A stretch of DNA of 64,000 nt, taken from assembly GCF_050896395.1 (NCBI RefSeq), contig NZ_JBPBBA010000016.1, forward strand, positions 11,753 to 75,752. The letters run 5' to 3'. This document shows positions 24,473 through 32,752 of this stretch, in pieces; the first letter of the stretch is position 1, and every line of letters starts with the position of its first letter. The translations under genes and the position numbers were made by a program. Origin of the DNA: Nioella aestuarii. Its GTDB lineage: Bacteria > Pseudomonadota > Alphaproteobacteria > Rhodobacterales > Rhodobacteraceae. The notes beneath the pieces are model-generated. The model was not told the DNA's origin. It saw only the letters and a list, made by a program, of their open reading frames with translations, and made no database searches.

Positions 24473-24523
24473 CGCGCATCCGGTCAGGCCGGGAAGAGAT
24501 CGGCCCCCGCGCCGCGACTTCGC

Positions 24524-24748
24524 TCAGCGGGTCCAAGGGCGGGCGGCAAGCTCCCGCTCTGCTTCGGACCGGCTGATTCCGATATCGGAAAGAAGATGAT
24601 CATCCATATTCTTCAGGCCCTTACGGGTATGGCGACGCTCTTCCCACTTGACCAGAAGCACGACAAGACGCAACGCGGCGGCGGAGACCGGGGTAAGCTG
24701 ACGACCGGAGAGGAACCCGAGGGCGGGGTGCGTTTGTGTCTGTGTCAT
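24524..24748 (-). CDS. DUF1127 domain small protein
   Basis: A 74-residue basic protein with the YjiS-like DUF1127 core: KWEERRHTRKGLKNMDDHLLSDIGISRSEAEREL. Small DUF1127 proteins are common in alphaproteobacteria; some affect RNA or phosphate/carbon regulation. AAGGA lies 7 nt before ATG 24748. It is divergent from the MocR-type regulator 100 bp away and may be its target. Confidence 0.86.
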   Translation of the reverse strand: MTQTQTHPALGFLSGRQLTPVSAAALRLVVLLVKWEERRHTRKGLKNMDDHLLSDIGISRSEAERELAARPWTR

Positions 24749-24767
24749 GGGAGCGTCCTTTCGTGGA

Positions 24768-24859
24768 ATTGTATTGACACAATGTGGCGCAAATGCCATG
24801 AGAATGTTGATACAAAGCAAATTGTTCCGGGTCGAGGGAAACATTGTAATGAATACAAT
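24768..24859. promoter_or_regulatory. Operator-like inverted repeats between DUF1127 and MocR genes
   Basis: Two related inverted repeats lie in the divergent gap: ATTGTATTGACACAAT (24768-24783; ATTGT and ACAAT halves) and ATTGTAATGAATACAAT (24843-24859; ATTGTA and TACAAT halves around the start codon of the regulator). TTGATACAA occurs between them. MocR/GntR proteins bind such symmetric sites, so repression of both genes by the adjacent regulator is a reasonable inference. A TTGACA hexamer lies inside the first repeat. Confidence 0.6.
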
Positions 24860-26240
24860 TTGGCAACCGGACCTGAGTGCCCATTCCGGCCCCAAATACC
24901 GGGCGCTGATGGACGCGATCCGTGCGGGCATCGCTTCTGGAACGCTCTCGATCGGGGAAAAACTGCCGCCTGTCCGCGATCTTGCGTGGCGCTTGTCGAT
25001 TACGCCGGGCACAGTGGCGCGTGCCTATAAAAGCCTCACCGATGACGGCGTGTTAGAGGCCGCCGTGGGACGGGGCACCTTCGTGGCCGGCAAAACCCCG
25101 CAGCCTCAGGCCGGCGAACCTCTGTTTGTTCAAACAGATGATGCGGTCGATCTGCGCAGCAGCCCGGTGCCGGATGTGGGGCAGGGGCCTATCATCGGGC
25201 GGATGCTGGCGCGCATTGCAATGGCCAGCAATTATGTCTCGTACCCCACAGCCGCCACAGACCAGCCTGCGCGCGCGGCGGTTGCCGACTGGGTGGGGCA
25301 GGGATTGCTTGGTCGCGTCGAGGCCGAAGATGTGGTGATGGCGCACGGCACCCAGAATGCCATTATCCTCGCACTTCAGGCGATCCTGTCGGGTCCGTCG
25401 CCGGTGATCCTGACCGAAGATTTGACCTATCCCGGCGTGCGCCACGCGGCGCGGCTGTTGCGGGCGCGGGTGGTGCCATTGGCAATGGATGGCGATGGAA
25501 TTCTCCCCGAAGCCCTGGAGGCCGCTTGTCGCGACCATGGCGGGCAGGTGCTAATCACCGCAGCAATGGTGCATTCCCCCACAACCCGCACAACACCGCT
25601 GGCCCGCAAGCAGCAACTGGCTGCGCTGGCACGGAAATATCAGCTTCAGGTGCTGGAGGATGACTGTTTTCGCCTTGGCGATGCGGGGGAGGTGCCGGGC
25701 TATCGGCTGCTTTTGCCCGAGCGCGGCTGGTATCTGTCGTCGCTGACCAAGTCGGTCAGTTCCTCGCTGCGCTTCGGCTTTATCGTCTGCCCGCAGGGAT
25801 GGGCCGACACAACCCGCCAGACCGCACAATCTAGCTTTTACGGATTGCCGCAGCCGGTGCTTGACCTTGGGGCCGAGCTGATCCGCAGCGGTGAGGCCGC
25901 CCGTATCCGCGACCTGGTGCTGGAGGCAAACCGCCACCGGGTGCGGCTGGCCGTCAACGCGCTTGGCGGCTGGGACCTGGAGTGGCGCCCGGATGTGCCC
26001 TATGTCTGGCTTCGCCTGCCGCGCGGGTGGCGGGCGTCTACATTTGCGCGGGCCTGCGAGACGAGGGGCATTCGCATAAAATCCGCGGACGAGTTCGCGC
26101 TGGAAGATGGTAACGCCCCGTCCGCCGTGCGCATCGCCTGCAACTCCACCGCGTCCGAGGCCCGGTACGAAGCCGCGCTGCGCGAATTGGGCGATCTGCT
26201 GGCAAATCCGCCACTGAAAGCAGATGTTTTGATGGGGTAA
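24849..26240 (+). CDS. MocR-type GntR regulator with aminotransferase domain
   Basis: A 463-residue protein: GntR winged helix at residues 10-80 (YRALMDAIRAGIASGTLSIGEKLPPVRDLA, TPGTVARAYKSLTDDGVLEA) joined to a fold-type I aminotransferase-like domain with the PLP lysine in SSLTKSVSSSLRFGFIV and VLEDDCFRLGDAGE. MocR regulators use PLP to sense amino acids or PLP itself. The start ATG 24849 lies inside an inverted repeat, which suggests direct autorepression. The effector is not known. Its neighbours are the DUF1127 gene (divergent) and the ribosomal genes (unrelated). Confidence 0.88.
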   Translation: MNTIWQPDLSAHSGPKYRALMDAIRAGIASGTLSIGEKLPPVRDLAWRLSITPGTVARAYKSLTDDGVLEAAVGRGTFVAGKTPQPQAGEPLFVQTDDAVDLRSSPVPDVGQGPIIGRMLARIAMASNYVSYPTAATDQPARAAVADWVGQGLLGRVEAEDVVMAHGTQNAIILALQAILSGPSPVILTEDLTYPGVRHAARLLRARVVPLAMDGDGILPEALEAACRDHGGQVLITAAMVHSPTTRTTPLARKQQLAALARKYQLQVLEDDCFRLGDAGEVPGYRLLLPERGWYLSSLTKSVSSSLRFGFIVCPQGWADTTRQTAQSSFYGLPQPVLDLGAELIRSGEAARIRDLVLEANRHRVRLAVNALGGWDLEWRPDVPYVWLRLPRGWRASTFARACETRGIRIKSADEFALEDGNAPSAVRIACNSTASEARYEAALRELGDLLANPPLKADVLMG

Positions 26241-26307
26241 AATAATACCACAATAGTAAATCATTGAATTTGCTAACTAAATATGAATTCAGGGTCAAAA
26301 CAATGTG

Positions 26308-26407
26308 TTGACCTCCCCTCGGAAATCGTTAGAACACGCCCATCCGACGGGGGGCTCTGGCCCCTCGTTTGTTCTTGAGATGATCCGGGGGCCACATCGG
26401 CCCCGGC
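26308..26407 (+). promoter_or_regulatory. Promoter and structured leader of rplM-rpsI
   Basis: TTGACC (26308-26313) with a possible TAGAAC at 26330-26335 (16-bp spacing) resembles a sigma-70 promoter after a notably AT-rich stretch. About 60 bp into the presumed leader is an imperfect GC hairpin, CCGGGGGCC (26385-26393) with GGCCCCGG (26400-26407). Another GC-rich hairpin (GGGG...GCCCC) occurs near 26350-26365. A structured leader fits ribosomal protein autoregulation, but no match to a known leader motif was made. Confidence 0.4.
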
Positions 26408-26425
26408 CCCGCAAGGAAAAGACAG

Positions 26426-26884
26426 ATGAAAACCTTCACCGCTACCCCGGCGGATATCGACAAGCAGTGGATCCTGATCGACGCCGAGGGCGTTGTTCTG
26501 GGCCGTCTCGCCTCGATCATCGCCATGCGCCTGCGCGGAAAGCACAAGGCGTCGTTCACCCCCCATATGGACATGGGTGACAATGTTATCGTCATCAACG
26601 CTGACAAGATCCAGCTGACGGGCAACAAGCGCAACAAGCCGAACTACTGGCACACCGGATATCCGGGCGGCATCAAGTCCCGCACCACCGGCCAGATCCT
26701 GGAAGGCAAGTACCCCGAGCGCGTGGTCATGCAGGCCGTTAAGCGCATGCTGCCCGGCGGCCCGCTGAGCCGCAAGCAGATGACCAACCTGCGCGTCTAC
26801 GCCGGTGCCGCCCATCCGCACGAGGCACAAGAGCCTGCTGTGCTGGATGTTAAATCCATGAACTCCAAGAACACGCGGAGCTGA
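26426..26884 (+). CDS. rplM: Ribosomal protein uL13
   Basis: The 152-residue large-subunit protein has the N-terminus MKTFTATPADIDKQWILIDAEGVVLGRLAS, then GDNVIVINADKIQLTGNKR, YPGGIKSRT and MLPGGPLSRKQMTNLRVYAGAAHPHEAQEP. An AAGGAAAAG segment precedes the ATG. It is four bases before rpsI in one operon. Confidence 0.97.
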   Translation: MKTFTATPADIDKQWILIDAEGVVLGRLASIIAMRLRGKHKASFTPHMDMGDNVIVINADKIQLTGNKRNKPNYWHTGYPGGIKSRTTGQILEGKYPERVVMQAVKRMLPGGPLSRKQMTNLRVYAGAAHPHEAQEPAVLDVKSMNSKNTRS

Positions 26885-26888
26885 TATC

Positions 26889-27383
26889 ATGGCTGAAACC
26901 ATTACCTCGCTCGAAGAGCTGCAAGCCGTGGCCGGTGGCGCCGCTGTTTCCGAAGCAACCCCGCTCGAGACCCCCCGTGAGCCGCAGCGCGACGCGCTTG
27001 GCCGTTCCTATGCCACCGGCAAGCGGAAAGACGCTATTGCCCGCGTGTGGATCAAGCCGGGCTCCGGCAAGGTCACTGTGAACGGCAAGGAAATGAACGC
27101 GTATTTCGCCCGTCCGGTGCTGCAGATGATCCTGCGCCAGCCGTTCACCGTCGCTGGCCGTGAAGACCAGTTCGACGTGATGGCCACCGTCAAGGGTGGC
27201 GGTCTGTCCGGTCAGGCCGGTGCCGTCAAGCATGGCATCTCGGTAGCGCTTCAGCGTTACGAGCCGTCCTTGCGTGGCGCTCTGAAAGCCGCAGGCTTCC
27301 TGACCCGCGACAGCCGCGTGGTGGAACGCAAGAAGTTCGGCCGCCGCAAGGCCCGTCGTTCGTTCCAGTTCTCCAAGCGCTAA
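26889..27383 (+). CDS. rpsI: Ribosomal protein uS9
   Basis: A 164-residue small-subunit protein. About 30 extra N-terminal residues typical of alphaproteobacteria precede the core YATGKRKDAIARVWIKPGSGKVTVNG. It shows GQAGAVKHGISVALQRYEPSLR and the positive C-terminus RDSRVVERKKFGRRKARRSFQFSKR that reaches the P-site tRNA. It follows rplM by 4 bp and ends at a strong terminator. Confidence 0.97.
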   Translation: MAETITSLEELQAVAGGAAVSEATPLETPREPQRDALGRSYATGKRKDAIARVWIKPGSGKVTVNGKEMNAYFARPVLQMILRQPFTVAGREDQFDVMATVKGGGLSGQAGAVKHGISVALQRYEPSLRGALKAAGFLTRDSRVVERKKFGRRKARRSFQFSKR

Positions 27384-27413
27384 CGCAGAACGAACAAAAA
27401 ACTCAACAAAAAC

Positions 27414-27447
27414 AAACGCTCGCTTGCAAAAGCGAGCGTTTTTCTTT
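27414..27447 (+). terminator. Terminator of rplM-rpsI
   Basis: A perfect 12-bp stem AAACGCTCGCTT (27414-27425) and AAGCGAGCGTTT (27430-27441), loop GCAA, then TTCTTT. The AT-richer island begins directly behind it. Confidence 0.93.
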
Positions 27448-27546
27448 GGTAGCATATCGATAGCAGAATATTGAAGTCGTTGACGTTTAAGGTTAGCGAT
27501 TTTAGCATAATCGCAGCAGTTAAAGCATCTTTTTGGCGGGCAGCGG

Positions 27547-29040
27547 TTGGCGTTTTACGAAGACAGACATGAACACTACGGTGGCGCGCTATTGCTGTTT
27601 AGGCGCAACCTGTCTGTCGCTGTGCCCAACTCAAAATCCCATCGCGCTGCAAACTGGTATATGCGGCTAAAGATAGCTGGGCACAAAGGCTACATCACGC
27701 GCAGCACAAAGCTGGCGAAGTACGAAGAAGCATTTGTGTTTGCGCAGAGTGAGTTCTTGCGTTTGCAGCAGGCGGCGCGGCTTGGGCACAGCTTGGACGA
27801 ATACACGTTTGAGCAGCATTGGAGCGATTGGTACGAGCGCAATTTGCGCAGTGGCACGTGGAAGGAACAACGCGCGCTTTGGCACAAGCGTTACTTCAAC
27901 CGCTATTTCAAAGAGTACTTCTCGCACGCAGATAGCACTTCCATGCTGCTCAATGACATCACACCGCAGTATGCACATGGCTATTGGGATTGGCGGAAAG
28001 CGTACTGGCTGACTGACAGGGGCGTTAAGCTGCGCGAGTACAATCCAAAAAGACGTGGCAACAAGACAGGCGGCACAGCAAACGCAAAGGATTTACCAGC
28101 ACTTAAGACGCTGCAGATGGAGCAAAGCGCGCTTAATCAGATCTTCTACGATGCATTTGAGAAGGGGCGCACACAGCAGGTCTTCAAGCTGCGTGTTGCT
28201 GAACGCGGACAAACACCAAACAGACGCGCTGGCTTTGATACGGGCAAAGAGTATGCTGTTCTGGTGCGCAATCTGCGCAGCTACAGGGACTGCGTTGGGC
28301 GCTTTGCAAGCACAGGCTTGAATGCCTGGCACAAGCTGCAACGTGCGCAGCTGTCCTACTTTGTCATGTTCTTGCTGCACAGCGGTTTACGCGTGGGGGA
28401 AGCACGCGAGATGAAGTGGAGTGATGTTAAGCTGGATGAGGTAGTAGACGGCGAAGAAGAGTGCATTGCGGAAGTGCGTGTAAGCAAGGCGACGAAGAAG
28501 AACGAAGTGCGCTACGTGCAGACGCAGCCAAGCGCAAACAAAGCACTCAAAGACTGGTTTGAAATCACGCCATACAAAGAACGAAACGATTGGGTTTGGT
28601 TTGGGCAGAAGCGGGATGCAGACGGCAAGGCGCAGCAGATTGGCGACTTAAACAAAAGCTTTCAGCAGTACCTGCGTGCAATCGACTTTGACGGCAGGAA
28701 AGATGGCTTGCTGTTGAACAGGGATGGCGAACGACGCAGCTTGTACAGCTTGCGACACACATACGCGACACAGCGCTTGGAGAAGGGCGATGTGAGCGTG
28801 TACGACTTGGCGATCAACATGGGCTGCAAGGTCAAGCAGATTGAAACACACTATAGTCATGTCGTTTCAAAACAGCGCAGGCAGCAGATAACGCAGACAA
28901 AACGCAAAAAGAAAAGCAGCGCTGCTGATGGCGCTGCTTTGAACGATGACGCATTTTTTAGTGAGATACGGCGCCGCTACAATGCTGGGGAGATAAGCGA
29001 CGCTGCGTTTTTGGAACTTGTGAAGAGCGCGACAACTTAG
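27547..29040 (+). CDS. Tyrosine recombinase / phage-type integrase
   Basis: A 497-residue integrase. The N-terminal part holds an arm-binding/core-binding region (FRRNLSVAVPNSKSHRAANWYMRLKIAGHKGYITRST, then FEQHWSDWYERNL). The catalytic part shows the first Arg in LLHSGLRVGEAREMKW, the RHxxAT motif in SLRHTYATQRLEKG, and the Tyr in IETHYSHVVSKQ. TTG 27547 is used as start because family similarity seems to begin there; ATG 27661 is a shorter option. Base composition and codon use differ from the flanking genes (more A/T, many TTG and AAA codons), a sign of transfer. It lies 100 bp behind the rpsI terminator and marks the start of a small island. Confidence 0.85.
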   Translation: MAFYEDRHEHYGGALLLFRRNLSVAVPNSKSHRAANWYMRLKIAGHKGYITRSTKLAKYEEAFVFAQSEFLRLQQAARLGHSLDEYTFEQHWSDWYERNLRSGTWKEQRALWHKRYFNRYFKEYFSHADSTSMLLNDITPQYAHGYWDWRKAYWLTDRGVKLREYNPKRRGNKTGGTANAKDLPALKTLQMEQSALNQIFYDAFEKGRTQQVFKLRVAERGQTPNRRAGFDTGKEYAVLVRNLRSYRDCVGRFASTGLNAWHKLQRAQLSYFVMFLLHSGLRVGEAREMKWSDVKLDEVVDGEEECIAEVRVSKATKKNEVRYVQTQPSANKALKDWFEITPYKERNDWVWFGQKRDADGKAQQIGDLNKSFQQYLRAIDFDGRKDGLLLNRDGERRSLYSLRHTYATQRLEKGDVSVYDLAINMGCKVKQIETHYSHVVSKQRRQQITQTKRKKKSSAADGAALNDDAFFSEIRRRYNAGEISDAAFLELVKSATT

Positions 29041-29429
29041 GCGTATTTTGCGTAATATTCTTCGACGCTGTATGGTTTGCCAACGTAGTCCAAGCGGCAC
29101 ATCTTATTGATCTCAAAATGGTTCTGCATAACTTGCTGCAACGTCAGTTGGTCGTTGCGAAACTGCCCATAGATAAACTTGCCATTGAAGTGCGTTTTGA
29201 AGCTGCTGGGCAGTGGACCGTGTTGTTTGCACCAAGTATCAGTCCAGTTTGCTGCTGTGGAAATTTTCCACACGTCGTTGGCGTCATAGCCGTTGATTTG
29301 CAGGCAAAGAAAAGCCGCAAGTTGCAGCTGTAGCTTCATCTGTTCGTAATCAAATTCTTTTGTATCAAGTTGAATATCGAACATGATCTGCGGGCGACGG
29401 TTGAAAGTGACGATGTAATTAACGTTCAT
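29037..29429 (-). CDS. Hypothetical island protein
   Basis: A 130-residue protein (MNVNYIVTFNRRPQIMFDIQLD...) with no recognised domain. It is Gln/Asn-rich and aromatic-rich (YEQMKLQLQLAAFLCLQINGYDANDVWKIS, FKTHFNGKFIYGQFRNDQL). Its end overlaps the integrase stop by 4 bp in convergent orientation, and its start overlaps the preceding gene on the same strand (ATGA). AT-rich like the integrase. Confidence 0.5.
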   Translation of the reverse strand: MNVNYIVTFNRRPQIMFDIQLDTKEFDYEQMKLQLQLAAFLCLQINGYDANDVWKISTAANWTDTWCKQHGPLPSSFKTHFNGKFIYGQFRNDQLTLQQVMQNHFEINKMCRLDYVGKPYSVEEYYAKYA

Positions 29430-29626
29430 AACGTGTCCTTTTGGTATGTTTGCGCGTCTGCTGCTATCTCAGCAATCCTGTGTTTGTGCAGCAGGTAGTC
29501 GCTCAGCAGCTGCTCTACTTCTCGCAAGCCCTGCTTCCCGTCGCTATCGCGCCGCTTTGCTAACCTTGCCCGTGTGTAAGCCAGGCAGTTTATTGCCGCG
29601 TCTACGCTAAAGTCGTGTCCTGCGTG
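29426..29626 (-). pseudogene. Hypothetical island gene, probably 5'-truncated
   Basis: The frame continues upstream to 29803, but only about the last 65 codons look like real protein (HDFSVDAAINCLAYTRARLAKRRDSDGKQGLREVEQLLSDYLLHKHRIAEIAAD). The upstream part is Cys/Pro/Arg-rich and antisense to a protein-like frame on the plus strand. The boundary near 29620-29630 may be a deletion junction where this gene lost its start. The downstream neighbour overlaps it by ATGA. Confidence 0.4.
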
Positions 29627-29796
29627 TTTTTGCCAGATACAGCAGCAAAGTGCTGGATTTGGGCAAGGGCAACGCTGTGTTTGTGAAGGAACTGAAAGAC
29701 GTGGAAGGCGCGCTGGAAGCGTTTTTGGTTGCAACGCAACAAGGCGAACTGGACGCTGCGATTGACGCGGCGCTGAGCAAGCGCAAAGCTGCTTGA
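29611..29796 (+). pseudogene. C-terminal remnant of an unknown protein
   Basis: After a TAA at 29608-29610 the plus strand reads a protein-like tail, KVLDLGKGNAVFVKELKDVE then GALEAFLVATQQGELDAAID and ending SKRKAA with a TGA at 29794-29796. There is no ATG; GTG 29650 would give 48 residues with no evident ribosome site. The ordered amphipathic sequence and clean end suggest the 3' end of a gene cut by recombination at about 29620, facing the truncated minus-strand gene. Confidence 0.35.
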
Positions 29797-29807
29797 TCGA
29801 CACTGGT

Positions 29808-29848
29808 GCGGGCGGGTTTTGTTGCTTGAAATCAAAGCAACCGCCCGC
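29808..29848. terminator. Hairpin between convergent island genes
   Basis: GCGGGCG (29808-29814) pairs with CGCCCGC (29842-29848), and inside it GTTGCTT with AAAGCAAC, separated by a short T-rich bulge. It lies just past the remnant on the plus strand and near the stop of the secreted-protein gene on the minus strand, so it may end both transcripts. Confidence 0.5.
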
Positions 29849-29872
29849 GCTTGTTTGCGTGTTTTCTATGAG

Positions 29873-30367
29873 TTAGCAGCGAAACTGAGACTGTGCGCGA
29901 ACGGATTGTATGACGTTGCCAGCGCCTTGCAACGAAAACGGACCAAGCGTGTTGCTGCCGAACTCAAAAGCAACTGCGTCGTGCTGTTCAAACCATTCAA
30001 CTACGCTCAGCCAATGTCCTAGTGCTTCGCCAAAATTGTCGAAAGCAAAGCGCAAAGTGTACTGCGGCTGCGTTGAGTTGCCATACGGACCTTCCAGTGG
30101 TCCTGCGTAGATCTCTGCAACGTGCATCGCCGTCCATTCCATCCGTCCTGCGCCATCAAAAACGAACGTGACGCGCGGATTGGACTGCGGAGAGATACGC
30201 TGCGTTGTGAACACTTCTAACGTTGGACCACCGAACGCGTGCGAACAGGTGATTGCAATGCTCTGGTTCGGTGACATTGCGACGGTGCCGTCAAAATCAA
30301 CGTACCACTGTGCGTGCGCGGTGCTGCCAAAAAACAGAAACGCAAGGCAAGTTAAAAGTTTCCGCAT
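29873..30367 (-). CDS. Secreted hypothetical protein
   Basis: A 164-residue protein with a good signal peptide (MRKLLTCLAFLFFGSTAHA, cleavage before QWYVDF). The mature part is beta-rich (FDGTVAMSPNQSIAITCSHAFGG, VTFVFDGAGRMEWTAMHV, YTLRFAFDNFGEALGHW) with a Cys in the first third and a Cys at the last residue that could form a disulfide. Such a layout resembles small periplasmic proteins of the invasion-associated type, but I cannot assign a family. GAGGAA precedes the start. It shares the AT-richer style of the island. Confidence 0.6.
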   Translation of the reverse strand: MRKLLTCLAFLFFGSTAHAQWYVDFDGTVAMSPNQSIAITCSHAFGGPTLEVFTTQRISPQSNPRVTFVFDGAGRMEWTAMHVAEIYAGPLEGPYGNSTQPQYTLRFAFDNFGEALGHWLSVVEWFEQHDAVAFEFGSNTLGPFSLQGAGNVIQSVRAQSQFRC

Positions 30368-30493
30368 CGAAAATTCCTCAACATAACTTGTCGAAAGCTT
30401 ACTTGAGATCTGAGCCTGTGGGCAAGCTAAGCTGCTCGCGTTTGCTTTAGCCAGCTATGGGGCCATTGGTCATCACGGCGAAGACGCGGTCTT

Positions 30494-32464
30494 TCAAAGA
30501 CCTGCAGCCTCGAGACTCTCGAAATATCGATCGGCGGTTTCCGGGTTCTTGTAGGGAAAAATTGCCTTGAAGGCAGACAGATCGAAATCGGGGCGTGCTG
30601 CGAAAAGCGCAGCCTTTGCGGCATTCATGCGATCTCTGTCTTCTAACATGACATAGCAGGCGGCGAGATATGCGTGGATGTAGAAGGGGGGCGCGTGAAT
30701 CCGTTCAAAGGCCAAAGCGGCCTCGCGGAAGCGCCCCAAAGTGTGAAGACACCGGCCTTGGATTGACCAAAACCAATCGGGAAAGAAAGGATTGACCCGC
30801 ATAGCCTCACGGATACGTTGCAGCCCTGCTTCGGACTGGTCGAGATACATCAGGAACCGACCATATTCGGTCAGGACAAGCTCATCGTTTGGATTGGCAC
30901 GAAGCGCGGCCTGGAACCGAAATTCCGCCTGATCGTACTGCCGGTGAATGAACAGGCACATGCCAAGCGCAAGATGCCCCTTCGGCTCAGTTGGATCGAG
31001 AGCAACCGCCCTTTCGGCGGCCTTGACCACATCAGATAGCTCAACACTCGCATCGATGTTCCAGCGCAGGTACAAACGGGCCATGGCCAGCCAACCATGC
31101 GCCCGGCCGTAATCAGGCGACCGCTGAATAGCGAGTTCGAATAGTCGCTGCGCCTCAAGATAGCCTTCTTCTGAAAACCTGTGCAGCGCAGCGATCCCTT
31201 TGAGAACCAACTCGTAGCTTTCCAAGTTGTCCGGCCGGTTCTCGGCGACGTGACTTAATACGCTAGCAGCTATTCGGTCTGCTGTGGTGGCCGCAACGGT
31301 TCTCGCGATTTCGGCTTGGATATCGAAAACGTCCATCAACTCGCGATCGAAACGCTCGGCCCAAAGCTCGTGTCCCGTCTCGCAGCTTACGAGGTGCGCA
31401 GCCACGCGCAGCTTGCCAGCCGCGACACGCACCGAGCCACTGAGATAGAAGCGCACGCCAAGCTCCGCGCCGATCTGTTTCGCACTGAGTGTTTCTTCAT
31501 CGACGCGAAGGGCCGACTGCCGCGAGACGACAAGGATATCCGGCACGCGCGAGAGTTCCACTGTGACATCCTCGGAGATGCCTTCACCAAGGAATTCGGC
31601 TTCGCTATCCTTTGGCAACCCGCGGAAGTGCAATACCGCTATCGAGGGTCTGGCCGGTGCCTTTATGGTAGATGCGGGCATGTTGCCGGGCGCAACGATC
31701 AATTCAGCCGGCTCAGACGATTGACGCCTGTCGCGGCGGATTTGCTGTGCGATTTCTGTGCTTAGGGCTTCAGGAGCCACGCCAAGTTCCCGTGCGAGAA
31801 TGCTTTCAAGGCTTGCGTATTGCCGCAAAGCCGCGTCGTAGCGGCCCTGCGCTTGATAAGCCTTCATGACACGGCGGTGGACATGCTCTTGTAGCGGGTC
31901 GAGCTGAAGCAGCATTTGACCCACCGTGATCATTTCATCGTAGCGCCGCTCTTGGGTGTACAGGTCCGCTAGCCTTATCAGCGCAGCCGTTTTACGCGAG
32001 CGCAAGGTTCCACGTTCGGCATCCAGCCAACGATCGAATTCTGGAGTGACGGCGCCAAAACCTTCTAGAAACTCGCCTCTGAATTGCGCGGCAAGTTGTT
32101 CCAAATCTTCTTTGCCGTCGGCTTCGACAAGACTGAGCATGTCGACCAGGTCTGAACGAATGCGCCGCTCGTCGAGACGGATAGTTTCAGCCGAAGCCAA
32201 TAGTACGGACGCTGCGCCACCCAGAGCCTTGCGAAGAGCCGAGAGAGCCTGGCGAAGACTTGCACGCGCCTGTGCCTCCGGTACATCGCCCCACAGAAGT
32301 CCGGACAAAGTTTCCCGGGGAACGTTCATCCCGACGCGATGGCAAAGGTAAGCCATTAGCGCGGCGGGCTTCCTGCCCGGCAACGGCAGCTCCGCCCTGC
32401 CGGAGTGCATTCGCATCGGTCCAAGCAGGTTAATCGTCACGTCGATGCGGTCACTGTCAGACAA
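30494..32464 (-). CDS. BTAD/SARP-type regulator with TolB-like and TPR domains
   Basis: A 656-residue protein. Residues 8-95 form an OmpR-type winged helix (VTINLLGPMRMHSGRAELPLPGRKPAALMAYL), 100-245 a bacterial transcriptional activation domain (EFDRWLDAERGTLRSRKTAALIRLADLYTQERRYDE). Residues 275-395 match the TolB-N-like segment found in adenylate-cyclase-type regulators (RPSIAVLHFRGLPKDSEAEFLGEGISEDVTVELSRV, GSVRVAAGKLRVAAHLV), and the rest is TPR-like (AVALDPTEPKGHLALGMCLF). Such proteins act as transcription regulators with unknown signals. TTG 32464 is the likely start, with AGGA upstream. The divergent small membrane gene at 32570 is a possible target. Confidence 0.86.
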   Translation of the reverse strand: MSDSDRIDVTINLLGPMRMHSGRAELPLPGRKPAALMAYLCHRVGMNVPRETLSGLLWGDVPEAQARASLRQALSALRKALGGAASVLLASAETIRLDERRIRSDLVDMLSLVEADGKEDLEQLAAQFRGEFLEGFGAVTPEFDRWLDAERGTLRSRKTAALIRLADLYTQERRYDEMITVGQMLLQLDPLQEHVHRRVMKAYQAQGRYDAALRQYASLESILARELGVAPEALSTEIAQQIRRDRRQSSEPAELIVAPGNMPASTIKAPARPSIAVLHFRGLPKDSEAEFLGEGISEDVTVELSRVPDILVVSRQSALRVDEETLSAKQIGAELGVRFYLSGSVRVAAGKLRVAAHLVSCETGHELWAERFDRELMDVFDIQAEIARTVAATTADRIAASVLSHVAENRPDNLESYELVLKGIAALHRFSEEGYLEAQRLFELAIQRSPDYGRAHGWLAMARLYLRWNIDASVELSDVVKAAERAVALDPTEPKGHLALGMCLFIHRQYDQAEFRFQAALRANPNDELVLTEYGRFLMYLDQSEAGLQRIREAMRVNPFFPDWFWSIQGRCLHTLGRFREAALAFERIHAPPFYIHAYLAACYVMLEDRDRMNAAKAALFAARPDFDLSAFKAIFPYKNPETADRYFESLEAAGL

Positions 32465-32569
32465 CCGTCAATGTCCTTTTTGCGCTCTGTTAACGCCACA
32501 CGCCACGAGCGATTGACGCCATTTGGCTAGAGTACGTTCAGACGAAACAGAAAGCCAACGGAGACTGAC

Positions 32570-32734
32570 ATGTATGATTTTGATGCCCACACCCGCCAAC
32601 TCGCCAACCTCGAAACCGCAGTCCGCGACGCACGCCAGCAGAACGTAAATTTTCGCATGCCGTCGATGCGAGTGATCTCGGTCGTGGTGTCTTTGCTGAT
32701 CGCTGGAACAGTGTTCGGCGCAGGTGTGATCTGA
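32570..32734 (+). CDS. Small single-span membrane protein (54 residues)
   Basis: The ATG at 32570 (GGAG about 7 nt upstream) opens 54 codons. An N-terminal hydrophilic helix (MYDFDAHTRQLANLETAVRD) precedes one hydrophobic segment near the C-terminus (VISVVVSLLIAGTVFGAGVI), so the protein is probably a bitopic or tail-anchored inner-membrane peptide. A terminator follows directly. It is divergent from the BTAD regulator, about 105 bp apart. No family is known to me. Confidence 0.65.
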   Translation: MYDFDAHTRQLANLETAVRDARQQNVNFRMPSMRVISVVVSLLIAGTVFGAGVI

Positions 32735-32752
32735 ACTTGCCAACTGCCAACT

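Noticed and set aside
29627..29803. N-terminal part of the minus-strand island frame
   Set aside because: Cys/Pro/Arg-rich, no start signal, and antisense to a better-looking plus-strand protein tail.
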